Below, piece by piece: positions 53,634 through 64,000 of a stretch of DNA of 64,000 bases. Made by a program: the position numbers and the translations under genes. The stretch covers positions 10,225,001 to 10,289,000 of the forward strand of contig NC_090703.1 of the NCBI RefSeq assembly GCF_040954835.1, read 5' to 3'. Positions within the stretch are counted from its first letter, which is position 1. Each line of letters starts with the position of its first letter. A model generated the notes under the pieces. That model was not told the origin of the DNA. It did no database searches and saw nothing but the letters and a program-made list of their open reading frames with translations. The stretch is from Lepisosteus oculatus. Its lineage: Eukaryota > Chordata > Actinopteri > Semionotiformes > Lepisosteidae.

Positions 53634-56600
53634 TCCTTTTGAACACCAAGAGTAGATTTATTGAATATCAGTTTTAGATTTTTTCAATCTATCTAGCTTT
53701 CTGCCTTTTAGTTAACTATATATTTCCATTCTCAGTGAGATAACACTCTTAGCTTGCCACAATATTGTTGCATTTATACAACACAGCATCTGAGATGAAA
53801 AAGGGTCCACTGTGCAGATGGCACAGCTGCACTGTACTAAGGCAATTCATGGTTGGGTAAGATGGACAGACCGCATATTCCACTTCCTCTTCTGAACTCT
53901 TTCCAGCTCCAGGGAAATTCATCTTCTCACCCAACACGCCCATGTCTTCAACACTGACTCTGGGAATCAAGTGGTTTTATTTCCTGACCCATGGGGAGCA
54001 CCGTGACAGACTGCTTGAGCAGGTGACAGGACTGTTCTGAAACAGCACCTCATTCCTCTGTGGTCTGGTTCAGCATGCTGGGACCTCCTGCCTTAACCAC
54101 CTCAGCAAAACTAAAATGCCATCTCAAAGAGGTGTGTGCTTCAACATGCAGTATACAGCAGGCACTTAGCAGCAGCACACCGTACAGCAGCGCTCCTTAG
54201 AGAAAGAGACTTGAACAAAAGGGGAAATGAAAGTCTCAGATGGTCTCTGACGTCAAGTCATCGTGCGCGTTACTCGGTTTAGTCACCCTCCTGAACAGCG
54301 CACACAGGAAAGGGACACACACTGTGGTGGAGCTGGGGTTGTAAGTGCTTTTGCTCATACTGAACACTAAATTTAACTTCCTACAGCAGAGGAAGAGTGG
54401 CACACTTAACGTCGTGGTCCTTCACTGCGCTGACAACTTCCGAGACTGACTTTCACGGACAAATTAGACATTCTGCACCTGCATGAGTGGACTTCTTTTA
54501 TTGCCACCTTGATTTATCGGCCCATGTTTATTGCCTATAACAATGAGCAATGTTGTCCTGTCACAGAACTGAGCAGCATAGGATTTGTACATGATCTCTG
54601 AATTAAACTCGGTTTGGTGCAGCAGAGATTAAAGATGTGGCAGAGAATACCAATTTTTGCATCTCCAAGACAAAATTATTATTATAAACAATAACATAAA
54701 TGAAATTAACAAGTCATGCTTCAGTCCTGTACGGAAATATGTCTCAAGTCTAATTAAGCAAGTAACTAGTTCAATATATGTGCTGCCAAAGTTCAGCGAG
54801 AGACGCAAATCTCTGCATCCCGGAGTTGTGTTGCAACGGATCGGACCGGGTCAGACCTCTTAGTGAAACCAGCTCTTCAGTTCAGGACAGGCACAGAGTT
54901 ACAGTTACCTCCCCGTGCCTGGCTGAAGTCAGCAGGCTCCTTTCGCATACGTAGACAGAGTGGCCTTGGAACAGTGTACTTAGTTTATCAAAGCCCAGTG
55001 GTGCTTGATAAACTCCAGGTCAAACAAGAAAAACACAGCCACACGTGAGAGACCAAGGGCAAGCCTGGCCACTGCCTCTCCTTTGACCAACTTGCCCTCG
55101 CTTAAAGGAATCTTTCCTGCAGAAAAACGTGCACTGTCGGCACACAGCCACCCTCCGGCTGCCCATGCAGTAACGCTCAATGGTCAAGGGCAGGGCCCCG
55201 AAAGACTCGCTCCACAAGTCGCCAAAACTTCCACTGGTTTCTTTTCTTATAACATCCATTTCAGACTGGCATGTGGAGCCTACAGTGAGGATCGTAGCGA
55301 ACAAAAGTCTTGCCTCCTGTCTTTTCCAGTGCTGAAATTTGTAAAAGAGTCATTTCAACAGCTTAACCTTAAGAATATATAAAAATAAGACCAGGCAAAC
55401 ACACATGTGGGCAGAGGGGTGTCTGCTGTATTTTAATGTCTATTATATCAATGCACCTCTGTTTTCACAAGAGGGGTTATGTAGTAATGGTGCTTGAGGA
55501 CCTCAAAGTGCATGTTTCGTGTGAAAGGTATGCCTTTGGACGCCTCAAATTTTAGAAAGCTTTGCACCAGCTAGGCTGGGCAGCCGATGTTTGACAGTGA
55601 AGCCACTAACTGCAGTAGAAGGCTCGAAGCCTGGGCTTCACAACCGGTTCCTGACATCTTGCACTGTCCAGCAACAGCAAGTCAGCTGAGGTAGGGCTCG
55701 ATGCCATGAGACTGCTGGGAAAAGCTATGCTTTGGTGCAATAAATGCACACTATTCTCTGGTCACGCCAAGCATTGCACGGTCACCTTGCACAAGTGACA
55801 TTTTTTGCAGGTGAGCGGCAGGTTGGGCATTAACATCAGTAAGGGATCAGTTTTCACAGTTTTACAGACAAAGGAAAACATTTCACCATGTCAACTGTAA
55901 AAGAAAGAACTGCTGAAGTGCGGTACAAGACGTGGAGCTATTCGTGTAGAAGTTCTCATGAGAGGAGCTAGTTAAAAGAGTGTTCTAAACAAAAGCACTG
56001 GTTCAGGGTGCTTTGCATCGCACAGGGCAGACACATGTGGGGCCCACATGGAAGAGAGCATGCACCGACACTGACACACAGGGCAGCCCACTCTTTAAGG
56101 CACAGGAGGCACCTGATCAGGAGATATGGAATGTAGCTGCCGCAGGACTCAAGGAAAAACTCTAACACAATAGCATCTTATTTACATAGTGCTGCTTTCC
56201 GATGAATATGAACTCAAAGCCACATGCACAATCCCAAGAACCTCTCCCTGGTCTGTACTTACTGCACACTGAGGAGTGAGGAAAGGGTTAAGAGTTCCAC
56301 AGTCTGGGACACAGGCTAAAGTGCTCAAAGTCCAGGAAAAGTCAATATTTGAGACAAGGGCTGCCCTCAGACTCAGATAGCTCAGGACAAAAAAAAATGC
56401 AAACTGGTAGCTGAAAAGTAGGTACAAGGTTACATGCTCAGTATAGAGTAAAATGTGCATGATATTTTTCTCTACAGTACAGCTAATATGCAGTGGATGC
56501 AGTTACAGAAAGATATTCCTTACAAGTAAATATATTTTTAAAAAGTGCTCCTAGGTAACATACACAATACCAGGCTGCAAATGCACTCGCAGTGATGAAT

Positions 56601-57844
56601 CATGTGACAGTAAACATAGTGCCACAGGTACTTCTTTAAAATAAAAATTCTATCGTCGTTGTCTTTTACCCCTGTTATAATCAGCTTCAACCTCTTTTGC
56701 TTCTCTGTCTCTCCCAGCTGTTCGCTCACAGCAGCTCTTCTCCCGGGGCTGTTCATCGCCTTCTGTCCCTGGACTCACGTTTCTGGCTGAGACAACCCAG
56801 AGGTCCACTCGGCGTGTTCCAGAGCTTCCACATATCACTAAACATCACTAAACCAGCAATCGCTTCACTGCCTGATTCTGTCCATCCGCAGACTGCATTT
56901 CTGAAAGCATGCAAGATGTACTTTGCATAAGCTGAACTGAGAGTCTCACGTTATTTATATCTTGTATCTGTATCACCCCTCCTACATGCACACATGTAAA
57001 GAAATAGCAGCAACAAAATAAAATAAAAATAAAATCAGGGTTTCAGGGCTCCCTGCAAGGCACCGTATTTACAATCATTTCACTGCTCGGAGTTAGCTAT
57101 CCCTTGCTGATGAGCTCTAATAAGGACTTCACAGGAAGAGGAATGAGATGTCTATGCAGTTTCAAACACATTTCCTGGGGTGTAGTGTAGTTGGTAAAAA
57201 TGCCCAGCTGTATAATCGGGTAGAAAAGTTGTTTTGGATCAGATCAATAGCTCAGATATTACTATTAACAATAATAAACTGGCTTCCCCATCCAGCTTCT
57301 AACCACAGTGCCTGCACGTTCAAAACAGATGTGCTCAAAACTTCTCAGTTACAACCATACCTGAACCAAGAATGTGATCAAACAGAGGTCTCCCCTCGGT
57401 TTTAGCAATGTTGCCCACCTAGGATTACTTGGAGTCAATTGCAGTCGACTGCAATCCCAAGCACTTCAGGACTCCCGCACAATGAATTGGTCCTTGTGGA
57501 TGAAGTTATTAATTTGGCGCAGGGCTCCGTTAGGTCATCCAGAGCTCAGCCACAGCACAGACCTGCAGATCTCAGGCTCAGCAGGAATGGGAAGTCCTGG
57601 TACACAAAAAAACGCTCGTACATGCTGCCAAAACACCAGCTCGTACATTTGACTCTCCATTCTCAGCCCCCCGGAGGTCTGTATAGAACATGCCAGCGAT
57701 GACAACATTGTCCACAGCGGATGGGACGCAGTGCACTTTCTACCCTCATGCCCCAGGCCCTAGAGTCGCTCGAGAAGGTCAGACACAGGGCAAGCGCAGG
57801 CTCACAGCTGAGATTCTTACACCAGGAATTTCTCCTTTGAGGGC

Positions 57845-57872
57845 TGGAGGGGGTGGGGTGGTGGTGGTGGTG
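57845..57872 (+). repeat. (GGT)n-like G-rich low-complexity tract
   Basis: Contiguous ggaggg, ggtgggg and (tgg)n units. A G-rich strand with possible quadruplex potential. Confidence 0.7.
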
Positions 57873-58634
57873 AAGGCCCTGTTGGCTCAGCCTGTAACAC
57901 AAATCTGTTAACAGTTTCCACACAGCAACCAAGAATGTCAACAGTGTGTGGGCACGCGTGCGCCTGTGCCATGTGTGACAGCACCAATATTTCCAGGCAG
58001 CTCCTTCTGTGTGCCAGCTCTCCGAATGCACCCACAGGCTCGCAGTCCGCAGCAAGGAAATCCAGCCGGCCTATATTCCTCTTTAACTGCTGGCGGAGTG
58101 TTGCTCATCTCCAAGAGGTGTGCCGATGCAGCAGAGAGGCTCAAATAACTAGACTGAGGGCAGGTCTGACTTGGCTCAGGTGGGTTTGGTTTTTTTCTGT
58201 AAGACGTCACAGAAACTCCTGCAAGTGCAAGCGAGGGTTTGGTGCAAGTAGAGTGTCTTTGGAGTTCCATTACACCTTAATTGTTCGCACCCCAGCTCTG
58301 TTGTCTTCTTTAAGTGGGGGAGTAAAAATACACTGCTCCACCCCCCTGTGTCCACCTGCTCTTTCAGGATTTGGCTGTTAAAAAACAGAGTGATTCCCCA
58401 CATTCGTTACTCAGCCTCTTTGAGGAAAACACTGGCCATACAGCTGCAAGGCCCCTGGTTACACATCTGAAAGATAAGGAACTCTCCCCAGATCAAGAGA
58501 ATGGCAGCAACCCTATTACACATGCTGGGTTTCCGGTCTGGGAACATTCTGGTTTGCTTTCTGGAGCGCTGGAGGAGATTGCAATCGTGCTCTGCAGACC
58601 CATCCCTAGAGCCTCAGCACCAGCCCCATCTTTA

Positions 58635-58670
58635 GAGCATACCTAAAGATGAGCATACCTGAGCATACCT
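58635..58670 (+). repeat. Short tandem repeat of gagcatacct
   Basis: Three copies of the decamer gagcatacct at 58635, 58651 and 58661. The last two are directly adjacent and the first is separated by six bases. Confidence 0.85.
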
Positions 58671-61629
58671 GGCACCTGGAGCACCAGCTTCAGGTGTACA
58701 GCAGGAGCTGAAAATCAAGTCTTCCCGATTCCTTTGTTTCAAGTAACCAGTTTGTGCATTCAGGGGATATTCTTCTTAATGGAGGCGTCTCTGTGCTCCC
58801 AGCCTCACACAGCAGGGTTGGGCTGGATTTTTCACTGGATGAAAGCATCTGTAGGAGTGTCAGTATGGAAGGGATTATTTCCCAACCTCCCTGCTGAAGC
58901 TCTTTATCTATGCACTGTTTACAGTTGCCACAGGTTTTGCAATAACCCCCTCCCTTTTCTTGGGAATTCCTCTTAAAGGCTAACCTTACCAACAGCTGCT
59001 TGCTGCTCTGTTTTTTGGGAGAAATTATTTGAAAACTGTTCTTTCCCCTCTGTTATTTTCCCATGATTTCATGAATTAGGCAGAATACACTCCTTCTCCT
59101 CTTCTGTTCTCCTTCTTTAAATCATTTTCTGTTTAAACACAGCTAATGTTTTTAATCCCTGCCTCAGTCTCCCCCCCCTCTCCCCGGCCCGTGAGAGAGA
59201 GGTGGGGTCTGTGCAGGTCTGGACAGTTGCATGCGGGGTATCGAGGCACTGGATTTGATCTCACGCAGATGTACTGTACCTGATCGCCTCATTAGCGGGA
59301 AGTGTGTGTGTGAGAGAGAAGGGAGGGCTGATTCAAGATATCATGCAACTCAAAATGGCACAGAATGCCATATTTCTGCAACAAATATATATTGTAACTT
59401 GATCGGGGCATCTGCTAAACAAATGATCTTCTTTAAAAAACCTGGCTTCACACACAGCCAAGATTTCAATCCCCATTCTAAGGGTTTCTGAAAAGGAAAT
59501 CTGAAGTGTTTGATGATGTAACTCCACCCAGTCTCCTCCCCTTTTCTATTTATAACCAGTCATAACTGCTGACACAATGTTTCCTGAATTAATACATTAA
59601 TCAAAAGATGCTTTCGTGGGGTCTCACTAAGCAATCCATCAACGCACTAGTAAAAAGAAGAAAGATCTCTAGGTTTGATTCCAGCCTCTTCCAGACACTT
59701 AGAAGAGTAACAAAGTCCACACAGAAATTATAACATTCACTAAAACGGATGCTTCACTGAGACGTGCTATACACCACTGGTTTATCATTCTGCATGAAAA
59801 AAATAGCATCTAATAACAAAACTAAAGTCTGTGCTTCTCAAACTGCTGGAAGCACGCCCTTTGGAATCAGGAAGTGTGAGTGACTGATTAACAAAACATA
59901 ACTGCAAAACCTGAGATTGCTTCAGTAAGTGTAAGCTGCTGAAAAACAGATTCAAGAACTCTTTGATTATATTAAAATGTCTCCTGATGATGTCTTAATT
60001 GACATTAATGGCAATTAGACTGGTTCAGACTGGCCACTTTTTTTAGCAGAAAGCCACAAACTCAGGAAGTGACAGCTGACAGAACAGTTAAAAATGTCGG
60101 AAGACAAAGCATAACTTACAAGAGGCTAGAAAACACAAAACTGCACTCAGTACAACAGAAGACGTATTACAAAAGATTAATTTTTTTTAATTTTGCATTA
60201 AGCCTCCGATAGCAAAAAAAGCTTCGCTTAGCAAATAAGATAAAACTGCAGCACAGTCACATGCACTTTTCTGAAAGCCTGTCTTTTTAAACCTTACAGA
60301 ATGCCACAGCCTCTGAACAGTGCATTTTTAACACACAGAAAAGAGGTGGAATGCTGTCCAGGCGTACCGGATCTTAAGGTTTAATTTTCAACTCACGAGT
60401 AGGTCAAATTCCAGACTACTGTTTGAGGTAAACAATGTCTTTTTGGAAGTCAATGCAAAACTGACATTTCTATACTGGTTTTCACAGTCCCCAGCCTAAA
60501 CATCTCAGTCGACTACAAGGCTGTATAACTTGCACAGAAGAAATACAAACATAACTTGTGATTTCTACGATATAGCTTCTTGCACGTTGAGAAATTTGCG
60601 TGCGCACACACATGCACACAGCTCACCTCTGCTGAACACAGAGCTTAGCCGAGTCAGCCTTTTTTTCCCATTCTGCACGGCCACACCTCAGAACTCCATC
60701 TACAGGACACCAATGAACCAATTCGGCTTAGCAGTTTAAGAAATGGTCATAGCAACAGCTGTCGCCACCACACTACATGAGAGATTGAGACGAATCACCA
60801 TTCATCAGCGGATCACTTACCCCATCACCCCCTTCAAAACAATCTACACTTGAAGAAACTTCCACTTCATTTATGAATTATTTAGAAAAATAAAGTATGT
60901 GATATGGATATTGATTAAATGTTTCTGGTGTCATTTTGATTCATTGACCACTCTCAACAGACCTGGACCCACTCAAGTGAATTTGACTAAACAGAAACAC
61001 TAAACCAGCTCACTAATGAATATATTGATTGGACACAGGTGATGAGATGATTTGGCGGAATGTCAAGCCTAGCAAACCCCCCCTAGCAAAATCACAGAAA
61101 ACAACCAATCTGCCCAACTTACCAAAAGAACGAAGCCTTTGTGCCTATAGTCTGTTGGACAAACACTGTTGTCTGGTTTTTGCTCCATTGATTTCAGTTT
61201 TCTACTCGGGGGTCAATTTGTAAAAATGCTTTCAGCTCTTTCAGAGGTCAAATTGGACTTGTGTCAACTCTGTACCGATTCCTGCTTCTCAGAACTGCCC
61301 TTATTCAGGTGTGCCGTCTGAAACAATCCACTGGTCCTCTTCCTCTTCAGAAGGAATAACAGCTCATTGCTGATGCATCTGGTACATCATCATCCCCACC
61401 TGTCTGTTCATCATCAATTGGATCAACCAACAAGAGCTGTGTTATCAGAAATAACGGCCAACAAGCCGAAGAGATGATGTGGAAAGCTCCGTTTACTGAA
61501 TTAGCTGGGAACAGTGGCTTTGAAGGAGAGTAGTTTTGACACACAGGCCTGACCAAAGGAACAAGTCAAGCCAGCAGGTCAATCACGTCATCAGTTAGCA
61601 CTGGAGACATACAAGGCATCTGAAATGAC

Positions 61630-61815
61630 CACCAGCAGGGGCCACCGAACGCGAGAAACACCTCGGACCGCAAGCAGCGCCACTGCTTCAACAGCGAGTC
61701 GAGGTTTCGGATCGATCTCCGCGACGCACACTCGAGTGACACAGACCTGCAGAATGACACGCGACCTGTTGTGTTCGACAGGACAACCGAACGGGAGGTC
61801 TGAGGGTGATGGCTG
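61630..61815. promoter_or_regulatory. Isolated CpG cluster (orphan CpG island candidate)
   Basis: Many CpG dinucleotides (gaacgcgag, ctcggaccg, gatctccgcgacg, cgaacggg) are packed into about 180 bp, in surroundings poor in CpG. The left edge carries a CTCF-like core, ccagcaggggccacc, at 61632-61646. No exon, splice site or ORF motif is convincing. It could be a distal promoter, an insulator, or a young GC-rich repeat fragment. Confidence 0.35.
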
Positions 61816-62824
61816 GGGTAGGAACATCTAGCGAGGGAGTTCTCTTTCCACCTGAGCTCTCGACCGCCTAATTCAACACATTGCCTGACTGGAGAAGATG
61901 AAACCTTTCCTGCTGGGCTTGGGCTCTGCCGGACCTGGGGTGGAGACCCCTGCACCACACGAAGTAGCTTCCTTTCTGCTTGTACTGACCCCTTCTACAT
62001 CAATGTCACCATTGCAATTCCTCCACGTGCAGGTTCTGCACAGCCAGGAGAGGGACTGCCGCACCGGCTGCTGTCTCCAATTCTTCACCGCTGGGCTTCA
62101 TCCCTGAGTGCAATGCTGCATTTTTCCCAATCAGCAAGTTTGGAGTTTCTCCCTGGCAGCCCCCCCCCTCTGGAATCAGCACATCAAACAACCTAGTTAC
62201 ACAACCACAAAGCAGCAATAAAACTACAGCCACAGGCAGGGAACGACACAAAAAGGCAAGTATAAACACAAACTAGAGCCCTGTTGGAATAGATGAATTG
62301 TATATGGACTCCTGTAGCCTGCCTTAGAGATTAACAAAACTTTCATAGTCCATGTAACTTTCTAAAACTTACAAATTAGCAGGTATACTACTACAGAGGT
62401 CTAAAACGCTAGATTTTATATAGACACCCAAGACTGGGGCTGATGATCGTGAACTTGGCATTCATTAGCAGCAGAACGCCGAGAGGAAATGCCACATGCA
62501 GGTTTTCAAGCAAAGCGCACTTTAATTAGGCCCATCCCCTACTGGGAGAGCGCCTTAAAGTGTCTTCACCTCCGTTTTCAGCCAAACCTCAGAACCCTTC
62601 CGAGAATTTCACAGCTCCCTCACGCTTCCTTCCCGCGACACCTGTGCGTACTTGGGGTCCTCTCCCTTCGGGTAACTCCCTGCTCGGCGATGGAAGGAAT
62701 GATGATGACAAGAGGTCTGAGATGAGCATTTTTGCTCGCAGGGTAAGCTGAATCATCAGCAGGGAGTTATTTTGCAACAAAGAGATAGCAATGGACTAGT
62801 TAGATGCCCTGTCCCTGTAACCAC

Positions 62825-63060
62825 GCAACCAGCCACCTGATCATTTCCTGCAGCTGCTCTGGGCTAAAGCCCAGTCAGAGAGCTGCAGGGTACAAGGTGG
62901 GACTAACCCCCCAGGCCCAAGGCGAAATACCAGTTCATCACAGGGCGCTAAGAGGTGAGGTGAGTGCGTGCCAATTTCGGGTACCCCACACCAACCCTGA
63001 GGAGAACATGCAAACTCCACACAGACAGAGCCACATCCGAGCCCAGGGTTCGGTGCTATG
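62825..63060 (+). repeat. Common fish interspersed repeat (copy 2)
   Basis: The block order matches the 38.9 kb repeat family: gttcatcacagggcgc, a degraded centre, gaggagaacatgcaaactcc, acacagacagagcc and gagcccagggttcg. The middle is strongly diverged. The gcaaactccacacag signature is intact here. Confidence 0.7.
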
Positions 63061-64000
63061 AAGATGACAGGGCTCCCCATGGCACCACATGGCCCCGTAA
63101 CACTGCAGCCCTCACGCGTGACGGAAAACAAAAAAATTACTGAGTCACTTCTTGCCCGTGAAATCGGTGTGCAGATTCTTACCTTGGGTGAACTGCCATT
63201 CCCTTCAGCAGATCTGAAGAGTTCACATTTAGAAGAACCAAAACCTTTAGAAACCAGATGGAGAGATATTTCTGCAACCTTCGTGTATATAAAGGTGGTT
63301 CTGAAATCACCCCACACTGAAAGCAGCATTACGACCTTAGGCCAGCACACGGGGTCTCTCTCCTGGCTGAGCAGGAGCACAGAGATGCTGTTCTAGATTT
63401 TGGATTCCAGGTGGCAGTCAGACTCTGAAGTTCCAGCCTTGGTCTAGCCCAACACAATGATACTGCCGACAGAGCAACAGGAGCAGCGCCTCAATTTTAT
63501 CTGAAAAAAGATCAGCCTTCAACTGTGTAAAACACTGTGCAGGACGAGTTTCCTACAAAAGGCCAGCATCACCACCATTTTATTCACAGGTGAATTTTGT
63601 CACACACTTTCTAAATACACCATGGAGGTCTAAATCAGCAACAAATGAGTATTGGAACCAACTATCTTAATGTCTCTGTGAGTAACAACCGGCCTCGTGT
63701 TTAAAAACTGAACTCCTCTGCTAGAAACAACTATTGCCGCTATTTCAGCAAACTGGTGCTTTTTGTGACTGAGTTTTCTCTCTCATGACCTTACACGTTA
63801 CTACAGTACTATTAACCATTTAGCATAATGCTCAGAAAATAAAAGATGAAAAGAAATTAATGAAAACTTCTCTCTCACCCACTAAGTCACAGTCCTGAAA
63901 GTAATGGAAACTTGAAGTCATAGTACCTGATTTAGCCCAGCTACACTCGCCAGAATCGTTTTTGTGATTCTGGCAAGCCTCCACAAATACAATGATACCT
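63061..64000. other. Gene-free right end of window
   Basis: No gene or namable repeat. A 9-bp perfect inverted repeat with an 8-base loop (gccagaatc ... gattctggc) lies at 63949-63974. Confidence 0.45.

Larger units (their letters stand above)
53634..62820. other. Gene-free interval with few repeats
   Basis: No supported gene in about 9 kb. Contents noted: a (GGT)n-like patch at 57845-57872, a small tandem repeat at 58635-58670, and an isolated CpG cluster at 61630-61815. Several open frames of 100-148 codons (for example 57935-58381) lack any recognised motif. Confidence 0.45.

Noticed and set aside
57160-57420. A tRNA-like box A (gtgtagttggtaaaaatgcc) near 57.19 kb
   Set aside because: No box B at a proper distance and no cloverleaf, so I do not call a tRNA or SINE.
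61566-61958. A minus-strand frame of 130 codons over the CpG cluster
   Set aside because: Arg- and Ser-rich reading of CpG-dense DNA without family motifs. The CpG cluster itself is reported instead.

Overview
This is a vertebrate nuclear genomic window, almost certainly from a ray-finned fish. The evidence is split genes with GT-AG introns, two recognisable vertebrate genes, and fish-type interspersed repeats: 5S rRNA-derived SINEs with (TTA)n tails, LINE C-terminal fragments, and a dispersed repeat with the ...gcaaactccacacag... signature. The repeat mix looks to me like a non-teleost or early-branching fish (gar- or bowfin-like), but that is an impression and not a demonstration. Being eukaryotic, the window has no operons, ribosome binding sites or CRISPR. 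I see no intact tRNA or rRNA gene.

Layout. 1-4350: GC- and CpG-rich DNA with no recognisable protein gene. A CpG-island-like segment near 3.8-4.3 kb carries a good minus-strand splice donor and may be the promoter and first exon of an unidentified gene running left. 4351-5884: AT-rich intergenic DNA and the probable MSH4 3' end. 5885-19741 (minus): a complete MSH4 gene. I reconstructed 20 coding exons, in phase throughout, giving 933 codons plus stop. MSH4 is the meiosis-specific MutS homologue that pairs with MSH5 in crossover formation. 19742-20238: a roughly 0.5 kb divergent promoter region with a CpG-rich core. 20239-24379 (plus): a complete five-exon VCPKMT (METTL21D) gene of 226 codons, the lysine methyltransferase of the AAA ATPase VCP/p97. 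Its polyadenylation signal is at 24685.

24.7-64 kb: about 39 kb with no gene I can support. It contains SINEs (32.4-33.0, 33.5-34.15 and 53.2-53.6 kb, related to one in VCPKMT intron 3), a separate 5S-rRNA-like relic (30.7 kb), a tRNA-derived SINE (46.46-46.53 kb), four copies of one LINE C-terminal fragment (29.4, 37.6, 39.9 and 52.1 kb), a different LINE C-terminal relic (38.2 kb), two copies of a common fish repeat (38.9 and 62.9 kb), microsatellites, and an isolated CpG cluster (61.6 kb).

Main points for follow-up: MSH4 and VCPKMT are head to head here but lie on different human chromosomes. The 5S-derived SINE family exists in two forms, one with a full 5S head and one sharing a deletion of the whole 5S internal promoter. 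The full-head copies carry a near-consensus CTCF core. Two oppositely oriented SINE blocks at 32.4-34.15 kb form a large inverted pair.
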